A stretch of DNA of 24,113 bases from Folioceros fuciformis (taxonomy: Eukaryota > Anthocerotophyta > Anthocerotopsida > Anthocerotales), in NCBI GenBank assembly GCA_049999805.1, contig JBNGIO010006271.1:27781-51893 (forward strand), written 5' to 3'. This document shows positions 1 to 10,862 of this stretch, piece after piece; positions within the stretch are counted from its first letter, which is position 1, and every line of letters starts with the position of its first letter. Under the pieces are notes generated by a model. That model did no database searches and was not told where the DNA came from. It saw only the letters and a program-made list of their open reading frames with translations. The translations under genes and the position numbers were made by a program.

Positions 1-1228
<1,228 letters not shown>

Positions 1229-1616
1229 AACCTCCTCCTTCTCCTCCACCACTAAGATATCCTACTAAGGAATTGGCCGCCTCGAATCCTACAACCCTTT
1301 CGGAGTACAAGTGTGAGTCCTGCCACTCCGAAGTCGAAACCGATACTTTGGCGACAACGCACGCAGCTTGGACAGGTGAGGAAACGAGGATCTCAAAGGA
1401 AAATCCACTCGAATGAGATCAGTACAACTTAAACATGAGTACGAGTGGTACAAGTGACAAAACCAAGTGTAGCCTACACGAGATGCCCGAATGCCAGTAC
1501 TAATGTTGGCCACGCGACCCTTTCCTGTTTCAATACAGGCCCCCTTTCAATCATTCCTCCTGGGTGGGACGGATCAAATCTGCCATCCATCGTTCACAAG
1601 TGCATGACAAATTGCA

Positions 1617-1652
1617 AGGACAGGACTGAAGTTGAGGACAGGACTGAAGTTG
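1617..1652. repeat. Perfect 18-bp tandem duplication
   Basis: The unit AGGACAGGACTGAAGTTG occurs twice head to tail (1617-1634 and 1635-1652) without a mismatch. It is intergenic and of no apparent function; it looks like a recent slippage duplication. Confidence 0.9.
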
Positions 1653-1876
1653 CTTGCAGCACAAGCTTCGTTACGTAAACTGGAGCAATTGACGCAAACA
1701 CCGGGCCCACCCACCACCCCAGAAGGCCAGGCCCTCCTGACTTGCCCGCCATACAGGTTTACGTTGCAGTCTGCACACCATTTCTGTACATTGCAGTTCA
1801 TTCCTCCAGAGACAGCCTCATGCAGCTCTGCATCGAAGAGTACTCCTCTTGCCCCCTCAGGCTACCTCCCTTGGGC

Positions 1877-2012
1877 TAGAGGCTGCCTCCTGTGCCATAG
1901 CATGACCAGGTACAACAGTCTGCCCCCCCACCATCCCCTATGCTAGTAGAGGCTGCCTCTCGTGCCATAGCATGATCAGGTACGACAGTAGTCCGCCCAC
2001 CTATGGTAGTAG
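1877..2012. repeat. Diverged ~70-bp tandem duplication
   Basis: Two adjacent copies begin with TAGAGGCTGCCT at 1877 and 1947. They share the blocks GTGCCATAGCATGA, CAGGTAC and ACAGT and end in a similar CTAT-GTAGT sequence. Substitutions and a small indel separate the copies, so the duplication is older than the one at 1617. Confidence 0.8.
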
Positions 2013-2314
2013 GGTGATGGAATCATGCATGCACGGAAACGGATGGGGTGATGGAAAGGGGCCTGTTGCATGTACATGCCCTCACTTGGCCCAGGAGGCG
2101 GACAGGATTGTGCCGGACTTGATATTCCATACTCGTGTGAGAGAGAGGACGGATGATGCGTCCATTCATCCTCAGGTGGACACGAGTGCTCCTGAAAGCC
2201 TTCATTCCACCGCCTCTGTTGGGCACCAGGCCGGTAGGTGAGCCTGCCCTTTCCAGGGGGGCTGTTTCAGTAAGTATCATTCAGTTTGTGGGAGTCTGCA
2301 GCGCAGCACCCATA

Positions 2315-2353
2315 TTTGTTGTCGTTGTAGTTGTTGTTGTGGTGGTGGTGGTG
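2315..2353. repeat. GTT/GTG microsatellite
   Basis: An imperfect trinucleotide tract runs from GTT-type units into GTG units. It would read as polyvaline in one frame, which explains a long but meaningless open frame here. Confidence 0.85.
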
Positions 2354-3191
2354 TTCTGGTGGGTGTGGGCGTGGATCCAGTTTTGTTCTCGTGTTCCGGT
2401 AGGCGAGGAAAGATCCGAGCTGCCAGAATATCAGCGTGATATCTCAAAGCTTGCGGTTACGGGCATGAGAAGCCGTCCATTAGATAATTCTTCCCCCCAG
2501 CTCACAGGCAACATGGAATGTGGGCAAAGATGACGATTCCTGTACGCGTCACACATGATGTGCGAATGCTTCGATGGTGACTGCCGGCTTGTTTTGGAGC
2601 ATTCACGTGTTGAAAGATGGCTCTTTGGTGATGGAAGGTCTCACCTCTGACACGCTTGAGGCTGGTACACATTACATCATATATTCATAGGGACAGTGCA
2701 CAGCTCTTCCAGCCGGAGGAATAACCACAAGTCCATAGTTGACGGATTTCGAAAGTCTTCGGTTGTGGTACGACATGCCAGACGTAACAGGCTGATCCTT
2801 CCGGGCATCATCTCAAGCGTCGTCTGCAGAGTGTGATAGCATCTCTCATGGATGGACGCCTCGCGTGTCCCTTATCTCTTCCCCAAGATTGATTGCCTTC
2901 AAACCTGAAAGCGACGTGGATAAGGAATGAGTGCGATAAGGATGGCGGGAATCGTGACCTGTCGCTGTTGCGTTACAGTCAGCTCGTTTCCGGGAAACAG
3001 CTGGACTTCACCTTGCGCAAGGACCCACCAAGGCTTTCTTCTGCAAACGGAGGGTCTTCAACTTCTTCGCGTGTGAAGAAGACCTTTTGAAAGCTTGGGC
3101 AGGAGAGGTTGGTGATAGAAGACGGTCGTTTTCATCATGAACCGCAAGCACACCTTATGCTTTTTATTCTCTTGGAGAAGATGCGAGATGA

Positions 3192-3215
3192 GCTGACGGG
3201 CTGACGGGCTGACGG
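3192..3215. repeat. Three copies of the 8-mer GCTGACGG
   Basis: GCTGACGG is repeated three times in perfect tandem. It lies in the intergenic region downstream of CUL1 and no function is apparent. Confidence 0.9.
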
Positions 3216-3974
3216 GAGGAGATGTCTTGGGCCATCGCAAGAGATATGAGGTTCCTTGCCTTGGGCCCTGTGTAGGTTCTTCTCTTTTGTTCGTAGGAAG
3301 CTACCAGCTATCACAAGACCGTCATTGTCAAAAATGCACGTGAGATTGTATTCGTTTCCATTATGCATCTGAAGTGTTAGAATATTACTAACAACAAAAC
3401 ACATACAACCGGTCTTACAACTAAGAGATTACAGTGGAGCCTACCGGACAGGTAAATCCACATCCCACCTAGACAGTGGCAAACCCTAAGCTTTTCCAAG
3501 AGCGACATAGCGACCAAATTTTTCTTTGAAAAGATGAAACTGGAGCCAGATTTGAGAAATCTGTTCGAGTCGCAACCATTTGAAGCACAGAACCTCACTC
3601 TAAGTGGCACCTAGGGCAAGGCAAACTTTGAACCTCCAGTCTATGATGTATCTGGGAACGCTAGGGAAGAAGGCCGGCCGACACCAGCTCCTGGTCGCTA
3701 GAGGAATTGCTGAGGATAAAAACCACGGATGATGCGACCCATGTGCATCCCGTTGCCAAATCATTTTGCCACCTTCCCTCAAGGTGGCTGTAGCCCATGC
3801 TGCAGGGCAGGTCAGATACCATTGCCAGCTACGGAAAAACAGGGAATATTTTCTACGGTTACGCTGATGGTAGCCAGCCCAGGCAGTGCCAGAGCACAAT
3901 CTCCGCCCCAAAACCTGGTATGTTGTTCTCGTGTAGCAATACAACAGCAGGCATCAAGGACCAGATATTTCCCC

Positions 3975-6900
3975 TCATGCCAGGTATCTAAACAAGTTGG
4001 CGTTGTCTTTGTCGCGCTCCAGATACTCCCTGGCAATTAAGTCCTCGATGCGCTTTTTGATAATCTTGAAATCAGGCTGTCCAAGAACGACATGGACAGG
4101 AACGTCACAATAGAGCCCTACCTTCAAGTGATTAACCAAACAATACACAGCTCTTCCTGAACTGAACTTGCCAAACGGAGACCCAAGAAACAGACTTCCC
4201 CACACACAAATGGCTTACCTTGAACATCCTACCAAGCTGGTCTACACATTCCAACACAAGCTGTTGGTGCTGCAGCACCTTCCGGCTCTTCATTATCCGG
4301 ACAATTGAAGCATCAATCGCATATCGCCTGTCTTTATCCACATCCTCAATAACCTTCTTCTTCTCATCAACTGGTGGCAAGGGAATCTGCCAACCACAAA
4401 GACATTATCACAATTGAAGTGCATAAAATAAATGAAACGACCCATCACATTGACTCAGGTTTGAACAGTACCTTGATTCTCCTCATCTTGTCTGTGAACT
4501 TGGAGTTCCACTCAAACACATCGTTTGTGCCAACCGTCTTCGTATTTGGCTCCTTGTTAAGGAGCTTGTATTTTGCACATGACAGAGAGTGCAATAACCT
4601 AACTACATCCTCGTCTGTCAAATTGAGCTGGGACTTGATGTCTGAGTAGCTAAGCCTCTCAGCTGCATTAAACAGCAGGAGGACTGCCGCCTACACAAAC
4701 GAAACTGGTTGAGAAGACAAAATTTGCACAGCATGCCTTGAACTTATTTGCTGATCCAGACTCTAAGAAAGTTCCAACAAGGCAACCATCATACCTGATA
4801 GGTGGTCACAATCAACTCAATTGATTTAGCATCAAATCGGCCTGAGATGTTGCAAGTCCCCAGTGAGTATATCCAGGTCAACTTCCGGTGTTTTGTCTTT
4901 GTCTGGTAAAAGTCCTTGAAGACCTCAACACATTTAACCTGCAATCACAGCTCAAAATGATTCACGCTTCGAGCCTCAATCCTGCACACAGGATAAAGAC
5001 ACATCACGCATGGCGAACACCTACCATTTCTTCGGGGAGTGCTAGATCCGAGGACTTGTAACTTGGCCAGAAACCGGTTGTTAGAACTGTTACGGTCAAG
5101 TCAATGCCAGGATGTTGGGAGGCATCCGCTGCCTCCAAATAATCTTCGAAGTTTGTCTGATTCTCCCGAGCAAGAGTCAAGTCCGTTACCTGGTAGCAAC
5201 AGGAACATGAGATAAGAATTTTTCCATTCCACAATAATATCCAAGGAGGCTCTGCAAAACATGCTAGCAAGAGAGGCCTTACCATTCCCTCCATTTTGGA
5301 CGTGAACTGGCCTCCACACTGTTGCTTCAACTTGGTCAAAATGCTACGCTCATGGTCGTCATTTGCACTTTTATCAAACAACAACCTCCGCGCCAGCTTC
5401 TTTCTGGGGTCCCAGGGAAGAGAAAAATAAGGAATTAGGCATTCCTCAAGACGCCAAAGTAGAAAAATGTAAACAAAACACACATCACATACCTGTAAAA
5501 CTCAGCAAATAGATCTTTGTCGCTGATGTAGGCAAGGAGCTTCACAACCTGATTGTGAACAAATTGCTTGTTAGCCTCACAAAATATTTCTCCATTTTGA
5601 TGTTGCAGCTCAAAAGAAAAGTAAGCCCAAACTACAATCTGAAACCAGAAGTAGAACCTTTTCCAGAGTATCCTCGATGGCTTCATCGCTCAGCTTTTCA
5701 CTGCCACCCTTCTTCAAAAGATTGTCACAGAAAGTGGCCAGCAGTTCTGCACTGGTGCTTCCAGCAACACCCTTGTTGCAAAACACTTCAAATGCTTCTT
5801 TCAAGGCCTGTCCGTGTACAGGCAGGTGAACAAAGATGAAGAGCCATCTTGGAGTGAGGACTAAAGCATAGAGGCAAGTTGCAGTGTTCACAAAAACGCC
5901 AGAAAACTTGAAGCTGCCCTTACCTTATGAAATAAGGAATGGTTTTGAAAGCAGTCATTGACGTACTGCAGATACTTGTCATGTAACTCAATGACCTTGC
6001 GAACGAAAGCCTGAAAAAGGTCAATTGACAAGTTAGGCGCATTCAAGGATACCACTCAAAGCCAGAACAGGAGATGTGGACGAAACTTCAAACCCATAAG
6101 CACATCCAAAGAACGCAAGCACACCTGCTCCTGCACGCCTACAGTATCTTTCTTCTCATTCTGTCAAGTACAACCATAGTATAAGCCGTGGTAAGTGAAA
6201 AAAACCTAAATCCCAGCCACAGGAGCAAACAATAAGGGCAGTTTTGTTGCGTCCGCAAGAAACTCACCTTTTTGTTACTGGCGGCATCCTCTGCATGCTT
6301 CACCAGAGCTGTACCTTCACCAGTCACATGCTGCGCAAGTAACACAAATACCTCATCAGTATTTGGGCTACGTCAATGTCAAATACAGCCATGAAAAAAC
6401 AGTGGGAGACAAACTCACCTGTCTAAATATCAAAGCAACAGGCTCCAATCCTCTCGGGATCCTGTGAAACAGTCTGTACATCCTTGAGAGGTCCTCAACC
6501 TGCAACAAAAACAGAATTGCCCACCTGAAAGTCAAGAAGGAGGGGATGACCAAAAGTAGCACATACGACCATGATCAACCTGCTTTGAGGTGAAACTCAC
6601 AGGAGAACAGACAACTACCAAACGGAACCAAGTATAGACAAGAATATCGGGCAAACCTTATCATCCCTCAACAGTGCGTGACATCCTGAGTGTTCTTTCT
6701 CGAGTAGCTGGTTCTCATACTGAGTTAGCAATTCATGTTGTACTTTCTGCAGACGAATGGAATTGTTAACCTCAAGGAACGACAGCCATCACTGCTGTTC
6801 AGACATATCTCAGCGAACATGAAGGCTGGGCTAAAGGGCAAGAACAAACCTCCAGCAATTTCACTTCACTCGAAGTGTGTAGATAGTGACCAACCCTTTC

Positions 6901-8200
6901 CTTCTCCCTTTTCAAACACTCCTCCGCCTGCTAGACAAAAGGAACCTTAGGGCACGCCACTGCAATATCATACCCATCTCAAATACAGCAACAGTGGACT
7001 ACACTGCCACGTACAGAACGGTGAGAAACTAAGTAACAGGAGCAAGACCTTGAGCATGTAGTCTGGACAAGAGTCCTCCTCGATCCAGGAGGCTGCCTTG
7101 CGAGAGTAGAAAGCAGCAGTATCCTGAAGCATGTAAGCTTCGAAATCTGTTTCATAAGCATCCATGTTTCCCATTCCAATTTCGACGAAGATTCCCAAAA
7201 CATTCTTAAGCAGAGCACGATCAATCTGCTCCCCTTCCCGTTCCCGGTCGATCTGCATAAAGCAGACAAAATGTCAATACACGAGACCACAAGCAAGAGA
7301 ATGGGCCACGAGAATCAGTGCAACTTACCAATGCAATCACGGCATCTTTGACGTTATGCCTCATCTCTTGATACACCTGCAATAACCAGTGGAATGTGAA
7401 TGTTAGAGACGAACAGTCTTCGGCAAAAATGTAATATGAATGTCAGAGATGAACAGTCTCCGGCGAAAATCTCGAGGCTAAACGTGAAGCCCCCAAACAG
7501 CAGAGGAAACGCAGCCAGGACGTACCAGATCCCGGAAACACACCAAACCAACTTCACTCAATGGTGCAAGTGATCGCCTATTGATGAAGTAGCGATCCAG
7601 GTAGTTGAAGAACCGAGACAACCACCGCACCATGACCTTGTGATTGTCCCATCGCTTCACAAGCTCTCTCAACATATACTCATCATACTTCTCCCGCAGG
7701 GCAGGAAGAACCTGTCACACATACATGGTAGGGAAGTACACGCTTCAGAGCGCCGAACCCCAGCATAGTGCAAGGGCAGCCCGCAACCAACAAATATGCC
7801 TACCTTGGAGTTGATGTAATCCTCGAAAGATTCCCTGTATCTGTCGTATAATTGTTGCGAGTAGTCCTGAGGTGGCTTTTGCGTACACATGTTGTAGATG
7901 GTTCTGCAAGTGTCATGCCAAGGAATCACAGCCCCGAAGACAGACGAAAACTGAACAAAACAAGCTCCAAAGTATCTCATTCTACACTTCCACCGCCACA
8001 GACATTCCTCCCTCCCTACCAACAGAAAATGCAAAGCAAAGCACGTGAAGAGCATACGTGTACAGCATGATGTACTCCTCCGAATTGAATTGCTGCTCCG
8101 GCACACCCTCGAGAAGATTTTTCAATTTGGTGATGCCTTTCTGCATAAAGTCCCATCCTGACTCTAGTTCTATCACTCTCCTCTCCGGATTCACCGCCAT
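3975..8200 (-). CDS. CUL1: Cullin-1, scaffold of SCF ubiquitin ligases
   Basis: Complete plant-type cullin-1. It bridges SKP1-F-box adaptors at its N-terminus and RBX1/E2 at its C-terminus in SCF E3 ligases (nucleus and cytosol). Proposed minus-strand exons: 8200-8058, 7903-7804, 7711-7526, 7376-7329, 7252-7049, 6927-6850, 6746-6657, 6499-6419, 6330-6268, 6160-6125, 6010-5924, 5807-5658, 5548-5493, 5403-5283, 5189-5025, 4938-4795, 4690-4472, 4386-4219, 4076-3975. They total 2241 nt, or 746 codons plus TGA, close to the usual 740 or so residues. Landmarks: the N-terminal repeat start ([17 protein letters not shown]), [11 protein letters not shown], cullin-homology [20 protein letters not shown] and [11 protein letters not shown], the neddylation segment IVRIMKSRK with acceptor Lys690, and the winged-helix end NLFRYLA. 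The start ATG sits in a good context (GCCATGG). The donor of intron 12 (GTTCTA at 5657) is weak, but frame and family alignment require it. Confidence 0.97.
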
Positions 8201-9180
8201 GGCTCCTACTTGGATTTCAATGCGGCACGTGCGTGCGCAGCCGACCAGTCACCGAGCGGACTCCTCAAAATCAACCGTCCCCGTGCACACTACCGCGCCT
8301 CAAATTACACCCTCCGATTCCCAACAACCCGTGGAGCATTGAGTCCCTGCTACCTGTTGCCTGAGCCTACACCTAACCAAGCCAATCCCGATCACACCAT
8401 GCCCGAGGCCAGTCCAGCGGCAGGCAATTCAGGCCCCGGATAGTGCACCAGCCTGCGGATCCTGGCAGCCTGCCCTAGCACTCCAATCCTACCCTGCGCG
8501 AGCTCCCGCCGGGTCAATTCCTATGGTGCACCAGCAAACCTACCACCGCAGCAGCAGGCGGGGGACCTCTTCCAGATCTTCCCTGCAAGGAGGACGCGTC
8601 AGACCAAGAGGAGCGGGAGAAGGGAGGTGCGGACACCGCTAGGGCAAGAGACCGGACTGTTAGGTGCAAGCGGGGAGGACTGCACTAGCCACACCGCCCG
8701 CATCCTCATCGCGGGATGTTGCAAAGCAGAGATAAGAGCAGAGAGGTAGAGGCAGGGTTTGCGGTAAAAGGCAACTATTTAAGCCTGCCTGGAAGAAGAC
8801 GAAGGCTCTTCAAAAGGTTTCGCGACCCTCAAATATAGGCGCCTGCAACAAATATAGACCGCCTAATGCTAAATCTCGCCATTGTGCTTTTCCAAGCTCG
8901 GTTTCACTGCCCATATTGTAATCTTCTTTTCAACAACATGTATGTACTTATTCATAATTCTGTCCAAGCCCCCTATCGAACAGCCCTTGGGTTTATCTCG
9001 ATATCAGTATTAATATATTAATATAAACCAAACCCCCCTCCTTTCCCATATTATATTTAAAAGAAATGAAGATCTCATCCACCTCATATATTTTTTAATT
9101 TCCTCTATTTCAAGTATAAAAAAAGACAAGATAGTGGATGTGGTACCATGAGGAGGCTACAAAGAAGCTACCCAGTAACA
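8201..9180. other. CUL1 upstream region (promoter and leader, minus strand)
   Basis: No gene was recognised. The part next to CUL1 (8201 to about 8850) is GC-rich and should hold its 5' leader and promoter. From about 8900 to 9180 the sequence turns strongly AT-rich, with runs such as ATATTAATATAA, and contains no usable reading frame. Confidence 0.55.
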
Positions 9181-9218
9181 GTGAATATTGTTGTTCTTCC
9201 AAGAACACCAACATTCAC
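9181..9218. repeat. Inverted repeat, 18-bp arms
   Basis: Arms 9181-9198 and 9201-9218 are complementary at 16 of 18 positions with a two-base centre. The transcript could fold into a tight hairpin or the DNA into a cruciform. A second stem-loop lies 43 bp downstream. Confidence 0.8.
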
Positions 9219-9260
9219 TATTGTTGCTCGTCTCTCTATTCTTTGCTTACATCCCACTTA

Positions 9261-9312
9261 CTCAACTTTGGTCAATCTTCATGCTTAAATTGGCATGAAG
9301 CATGCAGTTGAG
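9261..9312. repeat. Nested stem-loop
   Basis: An inner perfect stem pairs CTTCATGC (9277-9284) with GCATGAAG (9293-9300) around an 8-base loop. An outer stem pairs CTCAACT (9261-9267) with AGTTGAG (9306-9312). Together they give an interrupted hairpin of about 52 nt. Confidence 0.7.
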
Positions 9313-9315
9313 GTA

Positions 9316-9585
9316 GGCTGGTTGAAAGAATACAAGCTACACAAGCTTGGAAGTTACAATTGTTGTAAGCTTGTTGAAAGATACAAGTTGACAGAAAGTG
9401 CTCAAGTTGTGAGGTCAAGCAAGCTTGTTGAAAGAATACAAACTACTCAAAGGCTAGATTGATGCTTGGAAGTTGGAGCTGCTGCAGGTTTGTTGCAAGT
9501 GTGAGCTTGTTGGAAAATAGAGTTGCTAGAAGATAGTTGAAGTGTAGCTGAAGGTGTGAGTTCAGATGAGCTTGTTGGAGGATAG
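9316..9585. repeat. Degenerate repeat built on AGCTTGTTGAAAGAATACAA
   Basis: Related copies begin near 9316 (GGCTGGTTGAAAGAATACAA), 9367, 9421, 9503 (GAGCTTGTTGGAAAATAG) and 9568 (GAGCTTGTTGGAGGATAG), spaced about 50-80 bp apart. The pattern is a decayed tandem array. It is followed by a plus-strand AATAAA at about 9745, so the 9180-9760 block could be a transcribed non-coding unit or an LTR-type remnant. No terminal repeats, primer-binding site or element proteins were found, so no class is assigned. Confidence 0.5.
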
Positions 9586-9619
9586 ACAACACAAGTGAGG
9601 AGCTTATGGAGGAGCTTGA

Positions 9620-10862
9620 AATAGAGAATGTAGACCTCTTGTGCTAATCCCCTTTCGCCTCCTGTCGATCCTTTATGGATAAGGGAGTGGTATTAGTGGG
9701 GGCTAATCCTAGGCCTTAGGGTTGTACCCCCTCTTAGAATCAATAAAACATTCTTTGTTCCTTGCTAGAAATGAAAAGTTCATGTTTGGACAGCGGAACG
9801 GAGGACTGAATTTGGTGGCAAGAAAGGAGGATGGATAGGCCCTGTCACTTCGTCTCATCGCGCTCCTTCGAATCAGGCACAACGATTGCTCCTGAAGATT
9901 TAATAGGGATCCGAACATCCGTTGTTGAACAAGCACTAAGCCATGTGAAGCACTAGCTCGGGAGCATTTGATTCTTGCAAGGGTGCATGCTCCCCACGTG
10001 CCTTTGCTAGGAATACAGGAGTGTAAGTTTCATACTCAAACCGGGTACAGTCGAAATCTTCCCAAGAAACAGTTGAGGCACGACAGAACTGTTCCATGGA
10101 CAGGCTCCAGTTACCCCACAAGCTTCACAGGACCTCATGCTGCAAGTGGCTGTGAACCAGAAACTGCCACATCCAAAACGGTCCCACTTTCCAGCTCTTG
10201 CTCACGTCCTCGTTTGAAATGCATCATGCCAGCCATCCCCGTTTACAGCCCTATTCCTGCAGATCAAACAAGCGACCGGGACGAGACGGAGCGCTTCCTG
10301 TTGCAGAAGAGCTCGAGAAATTGAAACACACAATTCTGCAGTATTGCCAGAATCACTTGGGAGTACACGCTCTCCACGAAATTGTGCTTCAGAAGTTATT
10401 CGCCTGAGAAAAGCTTACAACGGTTGTCATCGCCTGACTGGACGCAGGACGCGTCTCAACATCACGGCACTACGAATTCGAGTTTCAAACACAACAGCAC
10501 CAAAGAGAGCATCCAGACAGTGCAGTGAATATGTTGCCCTCAGCGCAGATTTTAGGGTTTACAGTTAGGTGAAAGGAGACGGACAAGGCAGAACAAAGTA
10601 GCCGAGTTCATCACAACCCACAGTGGGTACTCCGATAATTAGGGACAAGATGATTAGTTAAGTGTGGAGCCGACCGGCCACCCGCCTAGCCAATCAACTC
10701 ACGGGACGTGAGTTTGGCGTTTACCTGCTGACAGAAGTAACCGTGGAGGACGAACATGCTAGCAGAAGACATGATGTTTGGACTGTTGTAGTTGTGGGAC
10801 CTGCTGAATTGGAAACCAGACAATCAGAAGCATTACAAAGCAAACATCCTGGGGCACGAAAC
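9620..10862. other. Intergenic region downstream of the WASH gene
   Basis: No gene can be named. The left part, to about 9940, continues the repeat-associated block. The rest is mid-GC single-copy-looking sequence that should contain the WASH 3' untranslated region and terminator on the minus strand. One short plus-strand open segment (10263-10407) is listed separately as a doubtful coding candidate. Confidence 0.5.
10263..10407 (+). other. Doubtful small coding segment (possible terminal exon)
   Basis: After an acceptor-like TTCCTGCAG ending at 10262, one frame stays open to a TGA at 10405-10407. Its tail reads VAEELEKLKHTILQYCQ followed by NHLGVHALHEIVLQKLFA. The composition is protein-like (amphipathic, leucine- and histidine-containing), unlike the other chance frames nearby. 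I do not recognise a family, and no convincing upstream exon was found. It may be chance or a decayed gene end. Confidence 0.15.

Larger units (their letters stand above)
1229..3974. other. Intergenic region between ALDH3 and CUL1
   Basis: No convincing gene was found on either strand. Open frames here are short, lack recognisable motifs and do not join into a sensible spliced protein. The stretch holds the ALDH3 promoter side (ALDH3 runs leftwards from 1228), several small tandem repeats listed separately, and the 3' flank of CUL1, which ends at 3975 on the minus strand. A possible minus-strand polyadenylation hexamer AATAAA lies at 3168-3163, but it is about 800 bp beyond the CUL1 stop, so the link is weak. 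Confidence 0.6.

Noticed and set aside
3481-3489. Telo-box-like AAACCCTAA
   Set aside because: A single 9-mer in intergenic DNA far from any start codon, with no companion element; chance occurrence is likely.
9120-9160. Retrotransposon primer-binding site at TGGTACCATGAGG
   Set aside because: It only loosely resembles the usual TGGTATCAGAGC site, and no LTR end or element protein is adjacent.
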